Notes: a model not told the origin generated them from the sequence alone. Shown: positions 36,735-48,996, counted from the stretch's first letter. The stretch: DNA of 64,000 nucleotides from Lanius collurio (GCA_020086605.1 JACBWW010000028.1:5710397-5774396); one strand, 5' to 3'. Made by a program: numbers and translations.

Positions 36735-37292
36735 AGGTAGCTGAGGTTGTTCTTACGTGCTGCTGTCCTCCAGTGTCACCACACACAACTGCTTGGAGAA
36801 TAGAATTGAGAAAATCCTAGGGTTGAGATCAAGACAGTTTAGCAGGGAAAGCAAAAGCTGTGCATGCAAGAAGCAGAGCAAAACAAGGAATTATTTCACC
36901 ATTTTACATGGGCAGGCAGGTGTTTGGCCATCTCCAGAAGAGCAGGACCCCATCATACTGACCGGGGAAGACACAAACTCCATCACTCTAAACACTCCCC
37001 TTTTTCCTTCTTCCAGCTTTATATGCAGATCATGATGTCATCTTTTATGGAATACCCCATTGAGTCAATTGGGATCACCCGTCCTGGCTATCCCAACTGC
37101 TTTTGCACCCCCAGCTTGCTCACAGGTGGGGAGGAGTAAGGAGCAGAAAAGTCTTTGGCTCTCTGTAGGGCCTGCTCAGCAGTAATGAAAACATCCCTGA
37201 ATTATCAACTCTGTTTCCAGCACAAATCCCAATCCCAGCCCCACAGTATCTATGGTAAAAAAATTAGCTCCATCCCAGCCAAAACTAGAACA
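36735..37292 (-). mobile_element. Solo LTR of a widespread avian ERV family, antisense
   Basis: The minus strand begins near 37292 with TGTTCTAGTTTTGGCTGGGA, the recognisable 5' end of a very common bird LTR. A TATAAA box follows (complement of 37018-37023), then the GGGCAGGCAGGTGTTTGGCC-type downstream block. The poly(A) signal region (complement of about 36837) is degraded. The 3' border near 36735 is uncertain and I found no clean target-site duplication. No internal retroviral genes accompany it. Confidence 0.8.
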
Positions 37293-38625
37293 TTCACTTA
37301 ATGAGAAAATTATGCTGATGGTGCTTCAGTAACGCAGTGAGAAACAAAAATTTGCTTTTCCAGCTATTTCAGCATAATATTGGAGTTTTCCCTACTCTCT
37401 CTCTAATAGCTTCTCAAGAGCAGGTGTATTAAGTAAGGTCAGCTTTTTGCTTGGATAGTGTGATATTAGGAAGATTAATTATTGAAATTTTGTTTGTCAG
37501 TGACACTTGCAGAAAAGTGGTTTTTTCAGACCCCGTAACCTAGGTAATTTTTAAATGCATGTGAATATTTCACCCAGTGATTTTATTTAGGTGTACACAG
37601 CTTATTTCATTATTCGTTAACGTATTTCTTGGTAGTTTTCATATGAATAAATTGGGTTTGTGCTATTCTTTTCCCTTAAGGTGTTTTCTTTTGTTATGGA
37701 CATATACTGGAGGATTTAATTTTCTTCTATAATAATACTTAATCCTTATGTAATGCCTCACATTATTTAAAAATGCATTGCACTTTCGTTGTTCAGCTTG
37801 CTTTAAAATACCTTCCTTTTCTACTTTTACTTCTGTTGCATTTATCTGTAGTGATAACACACACCATTCTAGTTAGGATTGACATTGAGGGGTTTATTGT
37901 CTCTGATCTTTTGGTTATTGAAGCTTCAATTTATTCAGATCTAATACTGACTTTTCCAGCCAAATTTCTTGCTTTGCAAGAGAGTGTGTTCTTCTTTTTG
38001 TCTTGCTGTAGGAAAATGGTTAATGCCCCTGATAATTAGTGCACATGATATAATTCTGGCACTGCATTTGGTTTCATTCTGCGGGATGTGCACTCACAGC
38101 CTGAGGGATGGTAAACCATTAATCTCTGAAGCACTGGCTGCATTGTGTGTTAGACTGCTTGTAACCAGAGATAAGGTGAGATAGGATTTTGTTGTCTGTG
38201 CACAGCAGGATTCTCAGTTCTTTTCTGCCATCTTGGGCAGAGGGAAACTACGATAACAGGAGCTGCTGTGAGTAAATGTTTCAACCTTAAGACACCACAC
38301 ATCATTAACACAACTATGCAAGGTCATGAGGGTGTTCAACAGCTTAGATCTTTATACCAGTATTGAATTTCTGGAGGGATTGAGTGATGCTGAATCAAGT
38401 ATTTTTGACTTCTACTTCAAGTAGCACTTAGGTGTTCTCCCAAACAATTGAAACGTCATCATAATATACAGAGTAGAAGTGGCAAATCTTATTTAGCTTC
38501 TAGGATTAAGTTATGAAAGGCTTTACTATTCAAGTTAAATGTTTCGGTAATTTAGCAACTATGTGAAATCACTTCTGTGTGGTTTTGGCTCTCTAAAGGC
38601 AATCCATTTCTGTTTTCTTAATTAG
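37293..38625. other. SNCAIP: End of intron 1
   Basis: AT-rich sequence up to the exon 2 acceptor. The polypyrimidine stretch CTGTTTTCTTAATTAG ends at 38625. No repeats or other genes are recognised. Confidence 0.7.
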
Positions 38626-38671
38626 GTCTTTACTAATGTGCTGACTCACCCAAAATGTCCATAGAAGAATA
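38626..38671 (+). other. SNCAIP: SNCAIP exon 2, 5' untranslated part
   Basis: The exon is taken to start after the AG at 38624-38625. It contains two upstream ATGs: 38636, a two-codon ORF (ATG TGC TGA), and 38655, a five-codon ORF (MSIEE) whose TAA at 38670-38672 overlaps the main ATG. A second possible acceptor at 38663-38664 has a poor pyrimidine tract and is less likely. Confidence 0.75.
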
Positions 38672-38728
38672 ATGGAAGCCCCTGAATACCTTGATTTGGA
38701 TGAAATAGATTTTAGTGATGATATATCG
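38672..38728 (+). CDS. SNCAIP: SNCAIP exon 2 (coding start), synphilin-1 residues 1-19
   Basis: Synphilin-1 is a cytoplasmic, partly presynaptic scaffold protein that binds alpha-synuclein and the E3 ligases parkin and SIAH, and is found in Lewy bodies. This exon encodes MEAPEYLDLDEIDFSDDIS, identical from memory to the human N terminus. The ATG has a strong Kozak context (A at -3, G at +4). The exon closes after TCG with a consensus donor GTAAGT at 38729, phase 0. This N-terminal acidic segment lies upstream of the ankyrin region. Identification is certain at protein level; the start choice is supported by conservation. Confidence 0.97.
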
Positions 38729-40588
38729 GTAAGTACAAGTCTTATTTTACTTGTTCAAATTGAGACAACCTTAGATAACTCAGTCCTGATGTAAAAAGCA
38801 ACACTGTTGTTGGAAGCCACACTTCTTTTATTTCTTATTAAGGGATGTTTAGATAGGTTGAATCTTGAATAAAAATCAGATATTTTGTAAAGGAAATCTC
38901 TCTTAATAATCTCGTAATGAAAACTTGGCCTTTCCTTCAGGTACTAAAAACTACTTGCAAATCAAATTAATAAATTAGTTTCATTTCTGGATTGCTGATC
39001 TTCTGTATTGTCCTGAATGAACTATATGTGCTGTAGAGCTAGCCCTAGACACCAAAATTTTAAGTATATCTTTAATTAAATGTATTTCAGTTGTAAAAAC
39101 CCTGCTTCTCTCACCTCTGCCCTTTTTGCCAGTAGCTATTTCCCAGTACAGCAGTATTTTATGGATAGATGTGATGGGCTAGAGTACAGAGAGAGATAGA
39201 AAGACTTCTAGAGATTCATAGGCAGCACTGATCCTTAGTGTCACAAATAAAACAACTGCAGCTGTAATTGTAGGGAAAAGTACTGTATTGCTGTGTTACT
39301 GCGTTGCTGTCTACATTGTTAGTATTCTTATAGGAGGCACTGATACTGTGTATTTTTCTATTATTCATAGTACTACTCCTACTGCCAGTATTTCTGCTTT
39401 TTGTGCAAGAGTTGTACATGTATTTAATGTTCAAAAAAAAATAAACTTGAATGCATAAATTAAATCTCCTATAAGAGAATTTATTAATTCAATTTTCAGA
39501 TGAAAGTATGCCACCATCTCTTTCCACATGTTTCATAGTTTTATAGGTTTTGTTGGGTTTTTTTGTTTTTTTTTTTTTTTAATACAAAGGGCCTGGTTTT
39601 CCTGTTAGCATTTGGGACTTTTGATTCATTTTAAAACATTCCAGATGCTTTATTCATTGACAAATTCATTTTGAAGAGATTTTTTTTCTACCTATTGTAC
39701 TTTTGAATTTTTATTAAAGCAGAATATGGCAATTGCCCAAAATATTACAAGACAATGAGCCAATCTTGAGTGAATACCTTATTATGGGCAACTTTATTTT
39801 TATTACTGTTATATGCTAGATTATTTCCTGGTATCTGTTTCTATACTCAGTTTTGTAAAACTGTAAAACATAGTAGATGTAACCTTTCCATGTCCCTCCC
39901 ATTGTGGCTGTTGCTGCATACTGGTGGGTTAGGTTACTCACTTTTCTGCTGAACAGCTCAGGCTGCCTGCTTTAATAGCCTGTTCTTTCAGTGGATGCTG
40001 AACATTAAAAAAAAAAAAAATCACAAATGATTGAGGTAGCAGTTTTACTCCCTGCTTTAGCAGGTAAGAAGACAAAGGATTTGTTGCCAGAACCCAGATC
40101 AACAAGAGAATTCATGCTTACTGTAGTCCTCTACTCATATTTCATCATACCCAGTTTAGAAATACCTGACCTTCACATTTTATCATTAGCCTGCTCTGGT
40201 AAGAGCAGCTGCATAGCATCTGTTTTAGCAAATTGTATTATTCCTGTTAGCCCTCTGGTTCTAATCCAGTGCAGTACAGTCACTAATAATACAGGCAGTG
40301 AGAAGGTTAAAATGATGCACTTACAAATGTACCTCTGTTAGAAAGCCACTGTTTGTAGTCCAAACCTTTGTAGTCCATTTCAGCAAAACTGGCTGAAATG
40401 TAATAGTCAAAAAGACAGAAATACAGAAATATGTTTTAAATGGCAAATATATATGTAAGTCAGGGGAGAAGCGGGGGAGTGGGATGGGGAGGAGTTTGGT
40501 GTTTTGGGTTTTTTTCCTTTGCTTTTTTTTTTTTTTTTTTAATGTTGCATTTGTACATGAGAACAGGAAACAGTACATTTCTCCAATA
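38729..40588. other. SNCAIP: Intron 2, first part
   Basis: AT-rich sequence with T runs near 39563-39580 and 40524-40541 and an A run near 40007-40020. No gene or transposon body is recognised. Confidence 0.65.
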
Positions 40589-42950
40589 TCACAGAATCAT
40601 AGATTGGTTTTGGCTGGCAGGAACCTTCAAAGGTCATTCAGTTCCAATCTCCCTCTCTTAGGTAGATCAGATTGCTCCAAGGCTCATTGTGAAGGGATGA
40701 CATTGACTGGTCACCAGGTGACCACCAAACCACTCTTGTTACTCCCACTCCATCAAGAAGCTTGTGCTTTAAGGAGAGGGACACCACTCACCAATTACTG
40801 TCATGGGTAAAAAAGCCTCCTCTTGGCAATATTAATTTATTGCCAATCAAGCAGCACAGGATAATGAGAAACAAGGAAAAATCTAAAAGCACCTTTTCCT
40901 TACCTCTCCCTTTTCTCAGTCTCAGCTTCACTCTGGAGTTCTCTGCCTTGCCACCTCAATAAGTGCATGGGAATAGGGGAGGATGGGGTTTGCATTCAGG
41001 TTATCACATAGTGTCTCTGCCATTCCCTCCTCCTCATCTTCTTCATGCCTGTACCAGTATGGGGTCCCACCCACTGCAGACAGTCCTCTGTGAACTTCTC
41101 CAGTGTGAGTCTTTCCCACAGGCCACAGTTCTTCATGGACTGCACCAGCATGTGTCCTTTCCGTGAGATACAATCCTTCAGGAACAGACTGCTCTGGCAT
41201 GACTCTCAGAGAGGGACACTGTTCCTTACAGAAAACCTGCTCCTGTGTAGTTTCCTCTCCACATGCATTAGTTCTTGCCAGGAGCCTGCTCCAGCGCTGT
41301 CTTTCCACAGGCTGCAGGTTTCTTCAAGGCACATCCACACGCTCCAGTGTGAGGTCCTCCATGGGCTGAAGGCTGGATATCTGCTCTACCACAGTGTTCT
41401 CCTGTGACTGTAGGGGAACTCTGCTCCAGCATCTGGAACACTGCCTTCCCCTACTTCTTCACTGACCTTGGTGTCTCACCTTTTTTTTTTTTTCCTCTCT
41501 CCCAGCTGCTGTTATGCAGTGTTTTTTACTCTTTCTTAAATCTGTTATCCTAGAGATGCTACCATTACCTCTGATGGGCTCAGCCTTTGCTGGTGGATGG
41601 TCCCACATGAGGGTAGCCCCCGCTCTTCAGTTTGCCACATATACCAAATACAATCATGTATGGTGGGCATCCACAACTTCTCTGGGCAACCTGTTGCAGT
41701 GTCTCACTACCCCCATTGTGAAAAATAGCTTTGTTGTATTCAGTCTAAATTGATGTTGTTTCATTTGCCCCTTTTCCTGACACTACAGGCCCTGGAAAAC
41801 AGTCTTTCTGTGATTTTCTCATAAGCCTTTTTTATGTTGTGGAAGGCCATGAAAAAGTCTCCCTGCAGCCTCCTGTTCTTCAGGATGAAGAGCCCTAACT
41901 CTCTCAGCCTTACTTCACAGCAGAGGTATTTCAGCCCCCTGACTGTTTTCATGGTCTTTTTCTGGACCACCGAACAGGTCCATGTCTTTTTTTGTCTCAG
42001 CAACTCCTGAGCTAGAGGCAGTTCTCCTGGTGGATTCTCCCAGGAATTAAGTCTGGGGGAGAATTACCTCCCTCACTTCTGCTGGCCAGGCTTTTTGTGC
42101 AGCAGGATACAATTGGTTTTCTGGTCTGCAAGTGAGCATTGCCAGTTAATGTAAAATTGTTTATCCTCCAGTATGCCAAGTCCTTCTCTGCAGGGCTACT
42201 CTCAGTACCCAAATCTGTATGGATACTGGGCATTTCTCTGATGCATGGATAGGATCTTGTTGAACTTTATGAAGTTCATATGGGCTCACACCACAACCTT
42301 TCCCAAGGTCCCTCTGGATGGCATTCCATCCCTCCAGCAAATCAACCACACCACTCAGCTTGATGTCATGTGAAAACTTGCTAAGGGTGCACCTGATCCC
42401 ATTGTCGATGTCCTTGACAAAGATACTGAATACTGTTGGTTGCAGTATGCATCCTTGAGGGACACCACTCATTTCTGGGTCTCACTTGGAAACTGAGCTG
42501 TTGATTGTAACTTGTTGGACATCGCCAACTCCTTGTACACGTCCATCAAAGCCATATCTCTCCAACTTAGAGGTGAGGAGGTAGCACTTGGATACAGTGT
42601 GCCAAAAGCAGATGACATCCATAGCTCTTGTTACTCCATTTTAGGAGGCCACTATCTTAGTCAGGCACGATTTTCCCTTTGTGAAGCCATGCTGGCTGTC
42701 TCTAAGCACGTCTCTGCCATCCGTATGTTTCAGCATAATTTCCAAGAGGATCTCTTCCATGCTCTTACTGGGCACAGAGGCGTGGCTGACCTGCTAGTAG
42801 TTCCTGAGGCTCTTCTTTTTATCCTTGTTAAAAATCAATGTGATACTCACTTTTATCCAGTCAATGGAGACTGCTATGACTTCTAAAATATTATTGAGGG
42901 TGGCTTAGCAGCTACATCTACCACCTCCATCAGGGTTCTGGAATGCAAAT
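40589..42950 (-). mobile_element. CR1 LINE 3' half, antisense, split by an LTR
   Basis: The left piece (40589-40687) is the reversed tail (CACAGAATCATAGATTGGTT). The right piece resumes near 41666 with GGGCATCCACAACTTCTCTG and runs through the reverse-transcriptase region to about 42950. About 35 bp of CR1 is missing around the insertion. The minus frame at 42161-42472 is clear CR1 ORF2 (SGVPQGCILQPTVFSIFVKD, then CTLSKFSHDIKLSGVV). The catalytic FADD has become FSHD, so the copy is dead. Confidence 0.93.
40688..41652 (-). mobile_element. Solo LTR of a common avian ERVL-type family, antisense, nested in CR1
   Basis: It runs from TGTGAAGGGATGAC (left) to AAATACA (right), 965 bp, flanked by CTCAT (40683-40687) and ATCAT (41653-41657), a 5-bp duplication with one mismatch. 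On the minus strand it starts TGTATTTGG and contains AATAAATTAA (complement near 40830-40840). It carries several diverged tandem units around a GTGGGA...GCTGGAGCAG motif (complement of about 41040-41440). It is fuller than the related copy at 35870-36387. No gag, pol or env sequence is present. Confidence 0.85.
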
Positions 42951-45900
42951 ATGATGCTTATTTTATAAACTAAGATGGCTTTAGAAGATCTAAATGGTAC
43001 AGAATATTTGTCTGTAGTTCAGACAGCAGAATAGGTTTCTGGGTCTCTTGTTTATGTTAAACAAAAATTATATTCTGTCTGCAGTTACAATAAGTGACCC
43101 AGCTGAATATTTTCACTTATTTCTTCATGAATAACTGCTCCCAGAAAGGAAGGGGGGAAAAAAAAAAAGACCATTTAGTTGCATTTAAATGATAGACAAA
43201 TTAGCAAAAGTATGTTTTCTGCTTTCACCTTTTTCCCATTTCTCCTGATTTTCACTATAAATTTATTCTTTCTTTGAAGTTTTGTGCTGTTGGTATGATT
43301 TCCTGAAGGTTTCCTAACCCTTTGATTGAAGTGCAGGACTTACATTGCACTGTCAAATTGAGCAATTATTGCAACTATTTTATTTCGTGGTTTACAGAAA
43401 TAATACAAGATAACCAAATTTTGTACCTCTGACAGTGTTAGTGTATATATAGATCTCCTTTGAAGCTAAAAGGAAGAGTAACATATCAAGTGTCTATATA
43501 AAGATGCTATGAACAACGCAGCTCAAATTAACCAGTGCTCCAAAGATGCTCATTACAGCTGTAAGAAAGACATTTATTTTGGGTAGGTGATATTTCCCAC
43601 ATGCACAGTACCAGTCTAATCTCTTTCCTTCCCTGTTTTTTGTTTGGAAGCTGCTTTAGTTGACTCTACTATTGAGAAAAATCTTCCTGCAACATCAGGC
43701 CATGTATTGTTCCTTCACTTTTTCTCAGTATAACTTGCTACTCCCAAATAAATGTCTCAGAGAGATGGTGGCATTTCACAGTTAGTAAGTTAAGAAAACA
43801 TATTGTAAAGTTACTAATTTAATAGGTTTTTAGTATCAATGGAGCATTTTGTTTTCCACTGCAGCAAATAAACTGAAAAGAGACTGCTAAACTGTTTACT
43901 TGGAAACATTTGGAAACAAATACTAGTGGTAGGAAGGTGGAGGTGCCTGTTTTCAGTAACAAAATGAAAACAAAGAGCTGTGAATTGAAGAGCAGGACAA
44001 AGTCGTAGGTGACTTGATCCAGTGGTGGTAAATGATTTAGTTCTGATATTGCAAAAAGTAGGAGTTGGCCATGGTGCTTCATCTTTTGGGGGTGTCATGG
44101 TTATGATAATGTGGTCTGAGAGTCACACCGTGCATACAACTTTGCACTTTGACTACATTTAGGATACAACAGAAAATTCAAAAGTAACTTTTGTTTCTTA
44201 ATTTACTTGGATTTTTACTTTCTTGTATATATTTCTGTGCTACTACTTAAAGTCAGTTATTTCTTCTTTCTGATACTTCTTGGACACAAGTGCATCTGTG
44301 AGTAGTAGACAAGTGGCACAGAGCAGAGCAGCCCTATTAAAGATACCTTTTCTCATGTGTTTTATTTAAAATTCATTGCATTAAAATTTGAAAACCATGT
44401 GAAATTTAAAAGGTTAACATCGGCATTAATTCAGATTCTGTAGTGCAGTGTTACATAATGAACAAATGTATTGTGAGGGAGGCCCCATTTTTCCCTGAAT
44501 TAGCAGTGCATGTTGGAAAAAGATGGGAATATCTTGCATTTGCTTGTTACTGCTTCTTGTCTCATCTGCTGTTGATACTGCTCTTCCTTCTTACAAAGTT
44601 CTTTAGGGATTTACTAGAATTCACTGGTTTGGGCTGGACATAAGCAGGCATTAAATGCAGAAAAAGAACCCAGACCTCAAACAGTAATCAAAAATTCCAT
44701 TACATGTATTATCATAGGAACAAGCCCTTAGTTTGTTACTGAATTTCATCATCAACCATGACAGACTTCAATTAAATACCAAAGATCCCAGTAAGCACTG
44801 ACTAACAAAGCGACATGATGTGCTCAGCTCTTACATTGTCACTTATGCCTTTGGGCATGGCCCCCAACTCTGGCTGATGTGGTTACTCCACTGGAGAAAT
44901 GTGAGAAGTGGTGTTTAATTTTGTATGCAAAAAAAATTTGAAATTATTGAATGAAGAGTTGGAAGTAATTAATTTTAAATGCTGTTGAATAAACATGAAG
45001 TCTAAAATTCTGTTCCAGGGAAGCGTTGCAATCTCAACCTCTTTTGATGTCCTGTGTAACCTTGAAATTTATGGTTGATGAAAAGCTGGAAAATAGTGCT
45101 GATGATTAGAACTGGAGCTAGGGTATGTAATAAATCAGTTCTAGTGGGAAGAGCTGGGAATGGATTGTTTTTATGCTTGGGAAAAGTCCACTTGAAAAAG
45201 TAATTTTAGTTGTTTCCTGGACCAAAAGCTGGCTCTTTACATTCTAGCACAAATTACAGAAGGCAGAAATGTAAATTTGCAGACATCTTTTTGAGGATAG
45301 AGGTAAGTGGGAGGAAATCTATTAATGAAGTCAAAACAATATTATTAAAATGCATAACAAATTTACAAACATTTAATAGATTTTTGGCAATGAGACTGTT
45401 TTTTCTGGCAGGTAACTGAATACTACAATTTTAAGGCAATGTTGAAACAGAAAAAAATCTGTTCTTCTAAGAAAGAACAGGAAAAAGACAAAATGAAAAA
45501 TGGCTTTCTGTTTTTGAAGTTGCCTGACAAAACACATAGGAATAGAATACGAAAGGCCTCTCTCTGTTTGAATTACAAACTGTGTAATAGTTTAAATTGC
45601 AACAGCTGGTCTTATGAAGCTACCATATTCCTTGGAGACATGCTCCTTGGATTCTTTTAAGAATCTTACTAGACCAGTTCAACATTGCAGTCTAAGTCTT
45701 TGTGCTGAAATAGGAAGATGTATAGCTTAACAGCTCAGGCTTTGTTAAACAATGACTAAAGTGAAGCACAGCACATGGTGTTTGTCCATGTCTGTCTTTT
45801 AGTTGTATTAATTTGTCTTTAGTAGCATCCTTCTCTCTGACTCTGCTCTGTTCTATTTTGCTTTAGGCTGTCACATCCTGAAGCAGTCACAGCCTCATAG

Positions 45901-47334
45901 ACAACCCCTTGTTTAACAGGGATTGGAATCACTGGGTAGTTCTGGGGTGCTGCTACACATTTTAATTAACAAGTTCAGTGTCAATCCTGGGAATACTTAT
46001 GCTTGTGATTGAGGTTTCTCAATACATCCCTGAATTAGGTCAGCAAGGAAAAAAGTAAGGCCTGGGAGGTTTTCTAGGCTTAATGAAGTAACTACAGTCT
46101 TTGAGTAATAGTCTTGAACTCACACCAGAGAAGTAAATTACTCCGCAATTGGTCACATGAGCTTGAATTTAGATTATTTTGAAGGAGATGGCCAGCTGTG
46201 CTTTAGAAACACGTCAAACACTGAATGACAAACTGTCAGCAAAAACCAGAACAGTGTATCATCGTTTCTTTTCTGTGTGGAAAGTTCATATGGTTTTATA
46301 TGTAGTTGTTTTTCTTCATTGGTCAACAGCACACCAACTAAAAATATCCATCTCTTTGAAAACATATGGTGTTTATGTATTCTTAGAAAAATTTCAGTTG
46401 TGCTAATCCTAAATGCTTTTTTTCTGTTTTAGTTTCCAAAATACTGGTTTTAAAAGGGTCTTTTTTGTATAAGCAAAGTAATTGATATTTCTTTCACATA
46501 TGCAATGATTTTCATTTGTTTAAGTGGAGATTCCTGTAACATTTAAGCATTTGATTAAGGAAGACTTGCTGTAAAGCAACTGCATATCAGAATGTATGGT
46601 TTTGTAACACTGGATCTTGTAACTTTCCAAAGGTATTCCACAAGTTTATAAAGATAAAATTTCTGTTTGGTAAAATACATGTGCACCTGTGATGCTTTTT
46701 TCCTGTTTTTAAATGGTTAATGCAGAGAATAACATGCTAATTCATATCAGATGTGTTTTGTCACATTAAATAATAATATAAGCTTGCTTTAATGAAGCCC
46801 ACGTTACAAAAACAAGCCTGTTGTCTGATATGTGTGGATACACACACCCCTCTCTGAAATCAGATCTTTACAGCAGAAATATTCTGCATCTCTTTTACGT
46901 ACTGGTTTGTGACACTCAAATTCTAATTTTTAAATATGATGATTGTTGTATTGCAATCACTGTAATAAATGTGCAGGTGGGCAAAGTGAGACCCTTGAGG
47001 TTTACGGTGAAGCCTGGATGTGTTCTGACCTCCAGTGTATCTCATGTTGTGTTGCATTGTATTTGTGCCTTGAATAATGGTGACCTGCAGGAAGGAAAAA
47101 TCTGAGGTGAGGAGGTGCTTTGCTCTAGCTTTGATAGTCTGTTTTGTATGCCTCAAGAAGGGAAACAACAGCAGGTGCCATCTGCTTTTCTCATGCAATC
47201 AAAGAAGACCATCAGACTGCCAGAAGTACCCTTGGTTTGTAGATTTGGTGTCCATGACATTTGAACCTCTTGAAAATCATACTTTTTATCTTTTTTAATT
47301 ATTACCTCTATACATTTTTTTTCCTTTTTTACAG
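42951..47334. other. SNCAIP: Intron 2, second part
   Basis: About 4.4 kb of AT-rich sequence without recognised transposons. It ends in a strong acceptor: a long T/C tract then TTTTTTACAG at 47334. Confidence 0.65.
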
Positions 47335-47407
47335 TATTCTGTAACTTCTCTCAAGACCATCCCAGAATTATGTAGAAGGTGTGATTCACAAAATGAAGAC
47401 AGATCAG
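47335..47407 (+). CDS. SNCAIP: SNCAIP exon 3, synphilin-1 residues 20-44 (first base)
   Basis: This 73-bp exon encodes YSVTSLKTIPELC, then RRCDSQNEDRS, and ends with one base (G) of a valine codon completed by exon 4. It closely matches the human protein, with a serine at the position I recall as threonine (DTQ in human, DSQ here). The donor is GTATGA at 47408, intron phase 1. Its length is not a multiple of three, so skipping it alone would shift the frame. Skipping it together with exon 4 would not. Confidence 0.96.
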
Positions 47408-48479
47408 GTATGATGCCCACTTCTGTCCACCCATAATTTTTAGGCTTTTTTTAAATCATGTACAATTTGGCAACAATAGCTTCTTGGCAGTGTCCTGCTG
47501 TTTTGTTTTTTCTCATTTCTGTGCAGTGTTCTGGAAACAAGAGTTTCTTTTTTTTCAACAGATGTTAGTTCATTAGAAGGAAAGAAAGTTCCAAAAAAGG
47601 ATTTGGCTGTATACAGATAAATGTAGGGCTTCATCTCAGCAGCTCCAAACCACAGTATGTGCAACAATTTACTTGAAAACCCGAGAAACCATTGGTGACA
47701 AGACGTAATAATGTAGGCGCCAATGAAAAAATGTTGGATACATTTACTACCCATATGGCCATGACCAGTCTGAGGGGTGATGTTTTGCCAGAGTCTGAAA
47801 CTGTATTAAGGATGCTACATGATAGAATCTACTCTAAGGCATACTGTAATAGTTAAGATTAAAGCTGAGTTTTTTATTTTAATAATGTAAACTAAATGAA
47901 GAATCATGGCATATAGATGAGAACCAGCTGGAGACCTTCCCCCTGCCCCTGACAAAAAGTGCATTCAGTGTTGTTTTTCACTCTGTAAATCAGATTAATC
48001 CGCTTTTATTTTTCTCTTCCTGATGGAGGAGAAATGAATTGGTAAAAGAAGCAGTTTTGTTGAGCTATGAAAAGTTTATTGTGCTTTTTGATCTCTTAAT
48101 TGAACTTTTGTTAATGTTGTTTCATCGAGTACTTTTATAAGAGAAACAGGAGATCTGGGGTTCATGGGGTGATAGAAGGACTTAGGAACCATGCTATACT
48201 TCAGCAACTTTTATTTTTATATTTCTTTTCAGAGTTTTTAAAATTTCTAATGCGTTTAACTTTAGTTGAAATTTTCTGATCGCTACTTCTTCTAACAGTC
48301 ATTAAAGGCCAGGTCATCACATGCCACTGTCCCTGGCAATAAAGAGAAACAAAACTCTCCTTACAATATTTGCTTGCAAGTTACTGCCCACACAGGGCAT
48401 AGCAGTGATTGCACACACGGTATTACTTGTTGCAAGCAAAAGCAGGGGAGAAGTGTAAAAGGTGAAGACTCCTGATTAA
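47408..48479. other. SNCAIP: Intron 3, start
   Basis: AT-rich sequence with nothing recognisable between exon 3 and the polypyrimidine tract. Confidence 0.6.
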
Positions 48480-48996
48480 CCTCTCTCCATTTGCCCTATC
48501 TCATTCTACCCCAGTCTCCCCCTGTCCTCCCCCATCCTCCACTCCATATTCCCCTCATTCTTCCCATCCTGCCCCATTACACCCTTCTGTCCTTCCCCTG
48601 CCTCATTCCTGTCCCTTTTCTTCTCTCTCCTTCCTACCTTTTTGCTGGCTCTTCTCCTCTTCTTCATCCATTGCATCCTATCAACTTCCCATTTTGTCCC
48701 ATCTCACTCCCCCTCTCTTCCCATCTCCTTCCCTTCTTCTTGCCCATTCTTACTCCATTCTCCCCACTCTCTCCCCATTTTCCTATTGTCACACCATTTC
48801 TCCACATTATTCTTCTCCCATTCTTCACTCATTTCTCCTAACTCCTCTCCTTTTTCCTCTTTTTCACCCACTTCTTCCCTCTTCTGCTCCTCATGCTTCC
48901 CTGCCATTCTCCATAGCATTTAATCCCTCACTGCTCCCCACATTCTCCTGCCATTCTCTCACGTATTCCTCCTCCCATTCTTCTTTTTCCATTTAA
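48480..48996. repeat. Polypyrimidine (C/T-rich) low-complexity tract, about 0.5 kb
   Basis: The + strand is overwhelmingly C and T with scattered A. Degenerate units such as CCCATTCTTC and CTCCCATTCT recur throughout. G is nearly absent over long runs. Open frames of about 100 codons arise because stop codons are rare in such sequence and are not genes. Its origin may be an old expanded microsatellite. Confidence 0.9.

Noticed and set aside
38659..38664. Alternative exon 2 acceptor (CCATAG)
   Set aside because: It lacks a pyrimidine tract, while the AG at 38625 has one. Kept only as a caveat to the upstream-ORF finding.
43814..44098. Minus-strand frames of 87-94 codons in intron 2
   Set aside because: Overlapping frames without homology, in AT-rich intron sequence.
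48491..48996. Proline/serine/leucine-rich frames of 93-116 codons
   Set aside because: They arise from the C/T tract, in which stop codons are rare in every frame, and have no conserved features.
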